In this document: in pieces, positions 30,840 through 38,585 of the stretch
How positions within the stretch are numbered: the first letter of the stretch is position 1
Layout of the letters: each line of letters starts with the position of its first letter
DNA from: Verrucomicrobiaceae bacterium
Lineage (GTDB): Bacteria > Verrucomicrobiota > Verrucomicrobiia > Verrucomicrobiales > Verrucomicrobiaceae
DNA length: 45,825 nucleotides
Direction: 5' to 3'
Assembly (NCBI GenBank): GCA_016795375.1
Contig: JAEUHJ010000080.1
Coordinates: 1-45,825, forward strand
The notes under the pieces: generated by a model
Told to the model about the DNA's origin: nothing
Database searches by the model: none
The model's input: the letters and a program-made list of their open reading frames with translations, nothing else
Position numbers and translations under genes: made by a program

Positions 30840-31682
30840 ATGCCCGCGCTGCCGCATCTGAGCCATCTGATCAAGCTGCTGGACGACGACTCTGAAGTCG
30901 TGCGCCAGGCGGTGCGTCAGGAACTCACGGTGATGCGCCGTGAGCTGCCGCAGCACATCGAACAACTGGAGACGCCGCTGAGCGCCGACGAGGAGCGTCT
31001 CGTGGCGCAGATGCTCGAACCGGCACGCCGCACCGAACTGGAAGACACTTGGATGCGCTGGCGCTGGATGGACGGGCCGGACGCGCAGCTTGAGGAGGGC
31101 CTGAGCCAGCTTTCCGCCTTCTTGAACGGCTGGAAGACCCAATCGTCCGACCTGCCGAAGCGGCTCGACGCGCTGGCACAGGATGCCTTCGCTGAAAAAG
31201 GCCGCATGGACGCGCATGAGCTCGCGCAGTGGCTGTTCGCGCCGCACGGCGGCATCACGCGCTTCCGTGGCAACAGCAAGGACTACTACGCCCCCTCCAA
31301 CAGCAACCTGTTCTGGGTGCTGGACACCGGCCTGGGCAATCCCATCAGCCTCTGCTGCCTCTACCGCCTGCTGGGGCATCGTTTCGGCCTCGAGATCGAG
31401 GGCTGCAACTTCCCCGGCCACTTCCTCTCCCGCGTGCATTATCGCGACCAGACCTGGCTCGTCGATTGCTTCAACCGCGGCCGCTTCATGCTGGCCGGCG
31501 ACGTGGCAAAGCACCACCCCGCCGCGAATCCCGGCATGGAGGACCTCATCCGCGAATCCGCCACCGCCGATGCCACCCTGCTGCGCATCCTGCGCAACCT
31601 CGACGACGCCTACGAGCGCCTCGGCCTCATGCCCGAGCGCCAGTTCATGCGCCGCCTGGCCGTGAAGCTGATGGAGGATTGA
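30840..31682 (+). CDS. SirB1-type transglutaminase-like protein
   Basis: The 280-residue protein has an N-terminal helical part (LIKLLDDDSEVVRQAVRQEL, HEAT-like) and a C-terminal domain of the SirB1/transglutaminase-like type (PF13369). The core reads NLFWVLDTGLGNPISLCCLY, LLGHRFGLEIEGCNFPGHFL and DQTWLVDCFNRGRFM. In relatives this fold carries a papain-like layout with Cys, His and Asp; Cys in NPISLCC and His in PGHFL could serve, but catalysis is not established for the family. Function is unknown. It starts 48 bases after purT on the same strand and may be co-transcribed. The restriction island begins just downstream. Confidence 0.8.
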   Translation: MPALPHLSHLIKLLDDDSEVVRQAVRQELTVMRRELPQHIEQLETPLSADEERLVAQMLEPARRTELEDTWMRWRWMDGPDAQLEEGLSQLSAFLNGWKTQSSDLPKRLDALAQDAFAEKGRMDAHELAQWLFAPHGGITRFRGNSKDYYAPSNSNLFWVLDTGLGNPISLCCLYRLLGHRFGLEIEGCNFPGHFLSRVHYRDQTWLVDCFNRGRFMLAGDVAKHHPAANPGMEDLIRESATADATLLRILRNLDDAYERLGLMPERQFMRRLAVKLMED

Positions 31683-31857
31683 AAACATCCGTTCCCCGAA
31701 GATTCAGGAAATCAATCCAGCGGCCTGCCGCTACGGCTGATTTCAGGACGTTCGATCAATCGCAATGCAAAACCTGGCTGGTTTGGCTCTGCGCGAATTT
31801 GAGGCCGGTCAAGCATCTGTCATGTCAACCATCGTAGCCAGCCCCCCCTTTCCTGCG

Positions 31858-32691
31858 TTACAGGCGGAGAGACCATTCCTCGACGAGGCGGGGTAATCTT
31901 TGAATTACTTCCCTACCGACCAGTACTTCGGTGACAAATCCCATGTGCAGCATGTCAATGATCCTGCATAAATAACTCCTGCCGCAGTCCCACCATGTGA
32001 AGCGGGCATCCAGGATGAGGTAATGCAGAACGCTCACACTTTCGCTGTTCCGCAGCTCCTCCAGCTCCATTCCATCAAGCAGGGTTTCATAAACTCCGTC
32101 CGCTACCCGGCTGCCGAAAGATGTCGTGTAATAATATTCCTTCACCTCCCAGATGGCCACCGGGTTGATCGTCGATGGGAACGCGCCGTCCACGCGGCGG
32201 GAGAGCGTCCGCAGAGGAGAGCCATTGGCCGTTACGGTTGTCAGTTCACGCGGGTCATAATCCACCTGCCGCCCGCCTGCATGGGCTTCGATCAGCATGT
32301 TCACGATTCCAGTCAGATAGGCATAGTTGCGCATCTCCCCCTTCTGTTTGTTCATCGGCAACGGGCAGCGAGGATTTAATTCGCGCCTCAATCTTTCAAA
32401 TTCCACCCTTGCTTCCTCAGCGTTCATCAACGCCGGCCCCGCCTCATTCGTCAACATTGCCGCCCGGTGGACAAAATAGGCGTGCAGAACTTCGCCTTGG
32501 GATCTGCCGGATGGCATTGCTTGATCCAGTGATTCTGGATCAAGCCCGAGATCACGATAGGCGTCTCTCATCTCGTCAATCCCATGGACCTTGATGGCAC
32601 CGTTCTCCGTGTAGCCGCACTTTTGGCTTATGCTGCGAACCGCAGCCCAAAAACTTTTTTGAAGGCCGCTGAACTCAGGATTTGGTCTCAT
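31858..32691 (-). CDS. Putative Type II restriction endonuclease, PD-(D/E)XK type
   Basis: The 277-residue protein has no family I can name with certainty. It shows a PD-(D/E)XK nuclease core: Asp168 in RRVDGAFP, then Glu182 and Lys184 in AIWEVKEYYYTTSFGSR, followed by a helix with ADGVYETLLDGMELEE. It overlaps an XRE regulator by 17 bases and is divergent from a D12-class DNA adenine methyltransferase, which is the gene layout of a Type II restriction-modification system. The N-terminal half, helical and charged, could recognise DNA. Base composition is lower in GC than neighbouring genes, suggesting acquisition by transfer. The recognition sequence cannot be predicted. Confidence 0.65.
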   Translation of the reverse strand: MRPNPEFSGLQKSFWAAVRSISQKCGYTENGAIKVHGIDEMRDAYRDLGLDPESLDQAMPSGRSQGEVLHAYFVHRAAMLTNEAGPALMNAEEARVEFERLRRELNPRCPLPMNKQKGEMRNYAYLTGIVNMLIEAHAGGRQVDYDPRELTTVTANGSPLRTLSRRVDGAFPSTINPVAIWEVKEYYYTTSFGSRVADGVYETLLDGMELEELRNSESVSVLHYLILDARFTWWDCGRSYLCRIIDMLHMGFVTEVLVGREVIQRLPRLVEEWSLRL

Positions 32692-32938
32692 TCAACATGC
32701 TCCGGATGGTGTTTGCCGCCTTCTGCGGTGAGAGTCCCAGTTCATCAAGGATCACAACAGCCTCGACAAAGGTGAGCACACGCTCCCCTGATTCGTATTT
32801 GCTGACGAATGACTGCGGAACACCCAGGTTTGAAGCCAGCTCCGCTTGACGCAGTCCTTTCTTCGTTCTGGCGTCACGCAAAATCTCGCGCAAGCATTTT
32901 TCCTCCACACTGTAACGGCTTCTCAACATTGCCCCCAT
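32675..32938 (-). CDS. XRE-family HTH regulator of the restriction-modification system
   Basis: The 87-residue protein is a small Cro/CI-type helix-turn-helix factor. The domain spans about 17-70, with ILRDARTKKGLRQAELASNL as the first helices and VPQSFVSKYESGERV as the recognition part. Its size, and its position upstream of and overlapping the putative nuclease gene and divergent from the methyltransferase, fit a controller (C) protein that delays nuclease expression. A start at 32929 is also possible. No classical C-box was seen in the 44-base divergent spacer, so its operator is undetermined. Confidence 0.8.
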   Translation of the reverse strand: MGAMLRSRYSVEEKCLREILRDARTKKGLRQAELASNLGVPQSFVSKYESGERVLTFVEAVVILDELGLSPQKAANTIRSMLNETKS

Positions 32939-32948
32939 TTCGCCCGGC

Positions 32949-32977
32949 TTGACACGAATCCCAAATCAGGATATTAA
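32949..32977 (+). promoter_or_regulatory. Promoter of the adenine methyltransferase gene
   Basis: A perfect TTGACA (32949-32954) and TATTAA (32972-32977) are 17 bases apart. The ATG at 32983 begins 5 bases past the -10 box, so the predicted transcript would start at or next to the start codon (leaderless). The same bases read on the minus strand give TAATAT, which could serve the divergent regulator. Confidence 0.7.
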
Positions 32978-32982
32978 CCGCC

Positions 32983-33876
32983 ATGATCGTAAAGGAAGAC
33001 ACACCTGACATGTTTTACGGCACCGAATTCCAAAAGGTGCGCCCGTTCAAGAGCCAGCTGTTGAAATGGATCGGCAATAAACAACGCTTCGCACACGAGA
33101 TTGCCGAGTATTTCCCCAAAGACATAGGCATCTATTACGAGGTCTTTCTTGGCAGCGGCGCGGTTTTGGGCGCTTTGCAGCCACCACGCGCAGTTGCGGC
33201 CGATGTGTTCGCCCCGCTGGTCGAAATATGGCAGACTCTCCAGGCTGCTCCCGCGCGCCTAGTCGAGTGGTATCGAGAGCGCTATGCAATATACCACTCC
33301 CTTCCCAAGCCAGAAGGTTATGAGCTAATCCGCTCCTCCTTTAACAGGAATCCAAACGGCGCTGATCTTCTCTTTCTGTGCAGGAGCTGTTATGGCGGTG
33401 TCGTCCGTTTTCGCAAGGCGGACGGCCACATGTCCACGCCGTGTGGTGTTCATGATCCGATCTCGCCAACGTCTTTCGCGGAGCGCGTGGAGACATGGAG
33501 ACGCCGCACATCCGGGGCAAAGTTTGTGCATGGTGATTTTGCGGATGTCATGGCGAGAGCCAGGGCGGGTGATCTGGTTTACTGCGATCCTCCGTATGTG
33601 GACAGCCAGAGCATTTTATATGGCGGGCAGAGCTTCTCTCTCCCGCGGCTGTTTGAATCCATTGCCGAGTGCAAGTCGCGGGGAGTTCGGGTGGCATTGA
33701 GCATTGATGGCACCAAGAAGTCTGGAGAGGTTCTGTGCCATCTTGATCTTCCCGACGACTTGTTTGCGCGTGAGGCCATGGTTAATTGCGGACGGTCGAT
33801 GCTGCGACGCTTCCAGCGTGAAGGCGAGACGCTTGAAGACGAAGTTGTTCATGACCGGTTGCTTTTGACCTATTGA
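32983..33876 (+). CDS. D12-class (Dam-like) N6-adenine DNA methyltransferase
   Basis: The 297-residue protein has the alpha-class order of Dam/DpnII-type enzymes. LLKWIGNKQRF (about 26-36) is the N-terminal motif X, and YEVFLGSGAV (52-61) is the SAM-binding motif I. CDPPY (DPPY at 202-205) is the catalytic motif IV. It transfers methyl to N6 of adenine in a short duplex target. The neighbouring nuclease and regulator genes point to the protective half of a restriction-modification system rather than a mismatch-repair Dam. It is less GC-rich than the host genes. It starts almost at the predicted transcription start; an alternative ATG at 33010 lacks other support. Confidence 0.88.
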   Translation: MIVKEDTPDMFYGTEFQKVRPFKSQLLKWIGNKQRFAHEIAEYFPKDIGIYYEVFLGSGAVLGALQPPRAVAADVFAPLVEIWQTLQAAPARLVEWYRERYAIYHSLPKPEGYELIRSSFNRNPNGADLLFLCRSCYGGVVRFRKADGHMSTPCGVHDPISPTSFAERVETWRRRTSGAKFVHGDFADVMARARAGDLVYCDPPYVDSQSILYGGQSFSLPRLFESIAECKSRGVRVALSIDGTKKSGEVLCHLDLPDDLFAREAMVNCGRSMLRRFQREGETLEDEVVHDRLLLTY

Positions 33877-33897
33877 GCCGATTTCAGAGGGCGTTTC

Positions 33898-34150
33898 TTA
33901 GCTGCCACCAACGTCGTGTGGTTCTACCGTCTGCCACAGGCGCTGTGCTGCAAATTCATGCCAGAACAGACCTTTGATCGCCCTCAAATTCGTAAAGAAC
34001 CAAATCACCGGGTTTGCCATTGCGATTGACCGTGCGTCCTGATACCAGCCGCCGCAGCCTGCCGTGTGATTGATTCATGCTTCCCGTCATGAGGATTTGG
34101 AAAAACAAGATCGTCTCCAGCGGATTCAAGGAGGCCAGCAGATTGAGCAA
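33898..34150 (-). pseudogene. Small broken or cryptic gene at the island edge
   Basis: Two minus-strand frames overlap here. One (33956-34150, TTG start) reads LLNLLASLNPLETILFFQIL and later GRLRRLVSGRTVNRNGKPGD, then LVLYEFEG. The other (33898-34020, ATG start) is a 40-residue frame, MANPVIWFFTNLRAIKGLFW then HEFAAQRLWQTV, ending DVGGS. Either the second is a complete tiny gene or the two are pieces of one gene split by a frameshift near 33980. I recognise no family. The upstream end of the first frame lies inside the large inverted repeat at 34116-34187, so its 5' end has been rearranged. There is no other gene between 33877 and 34233. Confidence 0.35.
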
Positions 34151-34187
34151 TTTGTCTTCATCTGCTGGCCTCCTTGAATCCGCTGGA
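34116..34187. repeat. Perfect 28-base inverted repeat (fold-back)
   Basis: The arm 34116-34143 is the exact reverse complement of 34160-34187, separated by a 16-base loop. Three further pairs can form inside after one mismatch. Such a stem far exceeds a normal terminator, and no T run follows directly on either strand. The left arm is part of a reading frame (codons for LLASLNPLE on the minus strand), so the right arm looks like an inverted copy of it. It lies 47 bases past the mtnP stop, at the edge of the restriction island. Confidence 0.9.
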
Positions 34188-34233
34188 AATCACAAATCAT
34201 GATGACGCGCTTGGCATATCCAAACAAGAAGGC

Positions 34234-35103
34234 TCACAAAAACCGCCGCAGAATAGGCAGCAACTCCTCCCCCGTCTGTTCCGGCCACAGTTTGCGGTCG
34301 GTCATGAGGGCGGTGTCGAGGGCGCGGTGCTCGGGCCAGTTGGCTTCGACTGGAATCTGCGGAATGACCTGCGCGAGCACGGCCTTCGCGGCGGCGACGT
34401 TCGCATGGAGGTGGCCGATGACGGATTCGGCGGTGACGGCCTCCTCCTCGACCTTCCAGCAGTCGTAATCGGTGATCATGGCCAGCGTGGCGAGGGCTAT
34501 CTCGGCCTCACGGGCGAGCTTGGCCTCCGGCAGGTTCGTCATGCCGATGACATCGAAGCCGAGCTGGCGGTGCGCGTTCGACTCCGCCCGCGTGGAGAAG
34601 GCGGGGCCGTCCATGCAGACGTAGGTGCCGCCGTTGTGGACGCGGCGGCCCTGGGCGGCGCAGGCGTCATGCAACAGGGCGCGCAGCTTGTCAGAAATGG
34701 GATCGCCAAACGCGACATGGGCGACGATGCCGCGGCCAAAGAATGTGTGCTGGTCGCGGCGGCTGGTGCGGTCGAAGAACTGGTCCGGCAGCACGATGTC
34801 ACGCGGATGATATTTCTCCTGCAAACTACCCACGGCGGTGACGGCGATGATCCAGCGCACACCCAGGCTGCGCAGCGCCCAGAGGTTGGCGCGGTGGTTC
34901 AGCTCCGTGGGCAGGATGCGGTGTCCTTTGCCATGCCGGGGCAGGAAATAGACCCGCCGTCCGGCCAGCGTGCCCGTCACCAGCGCGTCTGACGGCGGTC
35001 CGAAGGGCGTCTGCACCGTGATTTCCTCGCGGCCGGTGAGACCTTCGAGGTCGTACAGGCCGGAGCCGCCGATGATGCCAATGGCAGGTGCGTTTTCGCT
35101 CAT
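34234..35103 (-). CDS. mtnP: S-methyl-5'-thioadenosine phosphorylase
   Basis: The 289-residue protein belongs to the MTAP/PNP family. IGIIGGSGLYDLEGL is the N-terminal phosphate-binding loop, FLPRHGKGHRILPTELNHRA is the second phosphate site, and VTAVGSLQEKYHPRDIVLPD follows. The substrate region reads YVCMDGPAFSTRAESN, then VIGMTNLPEAKLAREAE and ITDYDCW. The PAFSTRAES and GMTN segments are typical of MTAP. It cleaves methylthioadenosine to adenine and 5-methylthioribose 1-phosphate in methionine salvage. An upstream ATG would give 300 residues; MSENAPAIG at 35103 fits the family start better. No other mtn genes lie nearby. Confidence 0.94.
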   Translation of the reverse strand: MSENAPAIGIIGGSGLYDLEGLTGREEITVQTPFGPPSDALVTGTLAGRRVYFLPRHGKGHRILPTELNHRANLWALRSLGVRWIIAVTAVGSLQEKYHPRDIVLPDQFFDRTSRRDQHTFFGRGIVAHVAFGDPISDKLRALLHDACAAQGRRVHNGGTYVCMDGPAFSTRAESNAHRQLGFDVIGMTNLPEAKLAREAEIALATLAMITDYDCWKVEEEAVTAESVIGHLHANVAAAKAVLAQVIPQIPVEANWPEHRALDTALMTDRKLWPEQTGEELLPILRRFL

Positions 35104-35239
35104 GCGGCAGGGTAGGAGGCACGGCATCTGCTTCAACCGGCTTCATTCCGCCTCTCAAAAAAGTCGTCCTTGCCAAAGGATGAACAGAAACACGAAAGTC
35201 CCGTCTGAAAACCATCGTTTGAGCCACACGACCGCCTTC

Positions 35240-35482
35240 ATGAAAGTCCGCCGCCATCTGCCACTGTTGTTCGCTCCGCTGCTCACCTCCTGCTCGGTGC
35301 CGGACATGTTCGCCTCCACCTCTCCGCACAAAATCCGGCTGAAGGACGGGCGCGAGGTGCTGTGCTCCGGCGAGCCTGAATATCAGAAGAAGACCGGCTA
35401 CTACCGCTACCGCACGCCGGACAGGCGTGACGCCGTCATCCGCGCGGACGATGTGGCCGGAATCACGGGGCAGGGCGCGTGA
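35240..35482 (+). CDS. Small lipoprotein with YgdI/YgdR-like domain
   Basis: The 80-residue product begins MKVRRHLPLLFAPLLTSCSV, a lipoprotein signal with LTSC as lipobox. The mature part (about 60 residues) reads HKIRLKDGREVLCSGEPEYQ, then TGYYRYRTPDRRDAVIRADD and VAGI. This resembles the small SH3-like YgdI/YgdR (DUF903) lipoprotein domain, in which a modified 'dG..i' strand pair is typical. Function is unknown; it should sit on a membrane facing the periplasm. Its stop overlaps the maf start, so the two are translationally coupled. A longer frame upstream is on the opposite strand of mtnP and is not used. Confidence 0.7.
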   Translation: MKVRRHLPLLFAPLLTSCSVPDMFASTSPHKIRLKDGREVLCSGEPEYQKKTGYYRYRTPDRRDAVIRADDVAGITGQGA

Positions 35483-36048
35483 GCATGCGCCCGCTGGTGC
35501 TCGCCTCCGCCTCTCCCCGCCGTGTGGAGCTGCTGCGCGGCGCGGGCTTCGATTTTGAAGTCATCGTGCCGCAGGTCGAGGAGGCGCATGACCCGTCTTT
35601 GACGCCGGAGGATCTCACGATCGAAAACGCGCGGCGCAAGGCGCTGGCGGCCAGCCTCCTCAAACCAGGAGCGCTCGTGCTCGGCGCGGACACGCTGGTG
35701 TATGTGGACGGCGATCCTCTCGCGAAGCCGGCGGACATGAACGAGGCGCTTCACATGCTGCGCCGCCTCTCCGGTCGCTCTCACGAGGTCTGCACGGGCG
35801 CGGCCTTCGCATGTGACGGCAAAGTCGTGCGCGAGCTGCATGTCATCACCCACGTCACTTTCAAAACGCTCCACGACACAGTCATCCGCGAGTACCATTC
35901 CAAAGTGAACCCACTCGACAAGGCCGGAGCCTACGGCGCGCAAACCTGCACGGAAATGATCATCGAGCGGATGGACGGCTCGTTCACGAATGTGGTCGGT
36001 CTGCCGGTGGAGGAGGCCACGACGGCGCTGCTGGAACTGCAAGGCTGA
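35479..36048 (+). CDS. maf: Maf-family nucleoside triphosphate pyrophosphatase
   Basis: The 189-residue protein is a Maf/HAM1-superfamily enzyme. LVLASASPRRVELLRGAGF is the phosphate-binding N-terminus, NARRKALAAS follows, and VLGADTLVYVDGDPLAKPAD carries the catalytic aspartate. LRRLSGRSHEVCTGAAF and GAYGAQ near residue 155 complete the signature. Maf proteins hydrolyse dTTP/UTP or modified pyrimidine nucleotides and have been linked to septum control in Bacillus. GTG at 35479 overlaps the lipoprotein stop; ATG at 35485 is an alternative two codons later. Confidence 0.93.
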   Translation: MSMRPLVLASASPRRVELLRGAGFDFEVIVPQVEEAHDPSLTPEDLTIENARRKALAASLLKPGALVLGADTLVYVDGDPLAKPADMNEALHMLRRLSGRSHEVCTGAAFACDGKVVRELHVITHVTFKTLHDTVIREYHSKVNPLDKAGAYGAQTCTEMIIERMDGSFTNVVGLPVEEATTALLELQG

Positions 36049-36056
36049 GCGTCCGT

Positions 36057-38492
36057 TCAAGGAAGCTCCTCCATCGTTCCGCGTGTCACGCCGAGCTGGC
36101 TCTGGGCCTTCAAATCGCGCCAGATGGCGTGTTCGTCGCGATTTCCGGCCAGGAGTTCTTGATAGGTGCGCAGAACCTCCGCGGCCTCGGCCTTGTCCTC
36201 CTCCAGCAGCTCCACGCGAAAGCAGCTCAGGCCATGGTCGCGCAGTTCGGAGAAATACTGCGCGCCAGTCTGCGCCACGGCGTTGAACAACGTGTTGCGG
36301 CAGCCGACATCGGCCTTCAACGGATGCTGCATGCCCACGCGGTCACGCAGATGCACACGATGCTTGTCGCAGGGGCGGCCGCAGTTGGTGAAATCGGTGC
36401 CTTCGCTCAAGAACGCCGCGAACGCGCAGTGCTCCATGTGAAACATCGGCATGTGCTGATGCAGCGTCAGCTCGAACCACGACGGCGGCGCGGCGGCGAG
36501 CAGATCGACGACCTGCTCGATGTTGAGGTCGTAGCTGATCGTCAGCCGCTCCAGGCCGGTTTTCTTCAACAACTCCGCCGTGAGCGGATTCGCCACGTTC
36601 AGCGAAAAATCGCCGGTCATTGGGATTCCGGCATCTTGGAAGTATGAAATGGCCCCGAGGTTGCGGATCAGCACGCCATGTGGTTCCGCACGCTGGATGA
36701 GCTTGAAGAAGCCCGCCTCGCCCGATTTCTGGATGCGCGGCGTCGCCAGCCAGACCTGCGATTGGTCGGTGCGATCTTTGATGTGCTTCACCAAGTCCGC
36801 GTAAAGCCGGATGTCCTCGAAATCGAGATAGAGACGCGGAACGCCGACTTCGATCGCCGCGTCGATCTGATCGCGCGTGCGACAGAGCGTGAACATTTGG
36901 AGTGGCGACGAATCGTCGCCCCTGCCGCGAGATGGCATGAGGGATTCGAGCGTCGCGATGCTTTTCGACGGTTCTTTGGGCGGCGAATCGCCGCCACTCC
37001 AAAGATCCACCAGCTCACGTCGCATGCGATTCAACTCGCTCACCGGCAGGATGACCTCGCCTACGACATCGAACTGCACCGTGCCGATCTCGAACTCCGT
37101 GCCGCCGAGACGGCTGAATTGATCGATGAAGGCCTGCGGTGTCAGCGGACGCTTCATCGCCGTTTGCAACGGCATGGTCGATTCAACCGTCAGATCGCCG
37201 CACCGCACGCGCAACGGCTCCCCTGCCCTTCCAGTGACGATCAAATCGAGCTTTGACTGCTTACGGATCGGGATCTCGCCTTCAAACGACTGCCGCAGCG
37301 TGCGATTGAGCGCGGGATCGCTCGTTTTGAACACGCGCGTGCCGATGGGGATGCCTTCCATGCGCAGGTGGTCGTGGCGGAAGCTCAAACGGCTGCCGCG
37401 CATCTCGTAGATGCTGCCGCCTTGCTCGTCGTTCGTGTTGTTCAGGTTCTCAAACACCACGCCATCACCCGGCTTCATCGCCAGTTGCAGCGAATCGAGC
37501 TCCAGCGTGTCCGCGTCGATGATCCGCGTCACGGAACCGACATATGGCCCGCGTTTCTTGCCATAATAGGCACCGACGAGCTCCTGATGATTCACGCCGT
37601 GCATCCAGCCGGTGAAAAGACCGCGCGAGAAAGTCATTTCGAGCGCATAACGGTCATCCTCCGTCGCCGGAGCCGGTTTTCCGGCCAGCGCACGATCAAT
37701 CGCCGCGCGATACACCTTCGTCACCGCCGCCACATATTCGGGCGTTTTGAGGCGTCCTTCGATTTTGAAGCTGCGGATGCCGAGTTCGATCAATTTCGGG
37801 ATTTCATCGACCGCGGCGAGGTCTTGAGGCGAAAGCAGGTAGCGTTTGTCGCCGAGATCACGCAGATCGCCATCCACGAGCATCTCATACGGCATGCGGC
37901 AGGCCTGCGCGCATTCGCCGCGATTCGCGCTGCGCCGGCCGAGCGACTCGCTCGTCAGGCATTGGCCCGAGTAAGCTACGCACAACGCGCCGTGAACGAA
38001 CACTTCGAGCGGCACATGCGCGTCCTTGAAGCGCTCCAGCTCGCGCATCGAAAGCTCACGCGCCAGCACGGCTTGATCGATGTCGAGTTGCTTCGCGAAT
38101 TCCAATCCTTCCGGCGACGTGATCGTCATCTGCGTGCTCGCATGCAGCCGCAGATTCGGCGTGAGCGCCTTCACCATGCGCGCGAGGCCGAGATCCTGCA
38201 CGATCACCGCGTCCACACCGCCTTCTTCGAGCAGGCGAAGCTGCTTCTCCGCATCCGGCAGCTCACGCGTGAAAATCAATGTGTTAAAGGCCACGTAACC
38301 CTTCACGCCATGCGTGTGGAGGAACTTCATCAACTCCGGCAGATCCTCCTCCGTGAAATTGTCCGCCCGCAGCCGTGCATTGAAGCGCGGCATGCCGAAG
38401 TAAATTGCATCCGCCCCGTTTGCGACCGCAGCGCGGGCGCAATCCCAGTTCCCGGCAGGGGAAAGGAGTTCTGGTTTGGAGAAGGATATCAT
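36057..38492 (-). CDS. U32-family protein (YhbU/RlhA-like)
   Basis: The 811-residue protein starts MISFSKPELLSPAGNWDCAR and shows the U32 signature EVFVHGALCVAYSGQCLTS at 163-181. The cysteine set GECAQACRMPYE follows, and further cysteines (FTNCGRPCDKHRVHLRD) occur near the C-terminus. U32 proteins were called collagenase-like peptidases, but characterised E. coli members (RlhA, TrhP) take part in RNA hydroxylation, and that role is the more likely one here. It is longer than RlhA (about 650), with a second barrel-like half. Residues about 497-533 derive from a 108-base palindromic insertion. A frame reaching to 38849 overlaps the divergent kinase and is not used. Confidence 0.88.
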   Translation of the reverse strand: MISFSKPELLSPAGNWDCARAAVANGADAIYFGMPRFNARLRADNFTEEDLPELMKFLHTHGVKGYVAFNTLIFTRELPDAEKQLRLLEEGGVDAVIVQDLGLARMVKALTPNLRLHASTQMTITSPEGLEFAKQLDIDQAVLARELSMRELERFKDAHVPLEVFVHGALCVAYSGQCLTSESLGRRSANRGECAQACRMPYEMLVDGDLRDLGDKRYLLSPQDLAAVDEIPKLIELGIRSFKIEGRLKTPEYVAAVTKVYRAAIDRALAGKPAPATEDDRYALEMTFSRGLFTGWMHGVNHQELVGAYYGKKRGPYVGSVTRIIDADTLELDSLQLAMKPGDGVVFENLNNTNDEQGGSIYEMRGSRLSFRHDHLRMEGIPIGTRVFKTSDPALNRTLRQSFEGEIPIRKQSKLDLIVTGRAGEPLRVRCGDLTVESTMPLQTAMKRPLTPQAFIDQFSRLGGTEFEIGTVQFDVVGEVILPVSELNRMRRELVDLWSGGDSPPKEPSKSIATLESLMPSRGRGDDSSPLQMFTLCRTRDQIDAAIEVGVPRLYLDFEDIRLYADLVKHIKDRTDQSQVWLATPRIQKSGEAGFFKLIQRAEPHGVLIRNLGAISYFQDAGIPMTGDFSLNVANPLTAELLKKTGLERLTISYDLNIEQVVDLLAAAPPSWFELTLHQHMPMFHMEHCAFAAFLSEGTDFTNCGRPCDKHRVHLRDRVGMQHPLKADVGCRNTLFNAVAQTGAQYFSELRDHGLSCFRVELLEEDKAEAAEVLRTYQELLAGNRDEHAIWRDLKAQSQLGVTRGTMEELP
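36896..37003. repeat. In-frame palindromic element inside the U32 gene
   Basis: The element is bounded by TTTGGAGT (36896-36903) and ACTCCAAA (36996-37003). Just inside each end lies its own 17-base palindrome, GGCGACGAATCGTCGCC (36904-36920) and GGCGGCGAATCGCCGCC (36979-36995). The full length of 108 bases equals 36 codons, so the reading frame is kept. It adds a Ser/Pro/Gly/Asp-rich stretch (SGGDSPPKEPSKS ... RGRGDDSSPLQ) to the protein. It resembles REP-pair mobile units or the palindromic elements that sit in frame within Rickettsia genes. Confidence 0.75.
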
Positions 38493-38585
38493 CGGGAGAC
38501 AAAGACCCACAATGCCGGACAAACAACCGAAGGTTTGAGTGGCGCAGTGATCGTTTCCCCGCAGTATTCGTACTGAATCCCGCTC

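Noticed and set aside
31683..31857. Gap between the transglutaminase-like gene and the nuclease gene, examined for an attachment site or direct repeat matching 33877-34233.
   Set aside because: No matching direct repeat or integrase gene was seen, so an integrative element with att sites cannot be supported.
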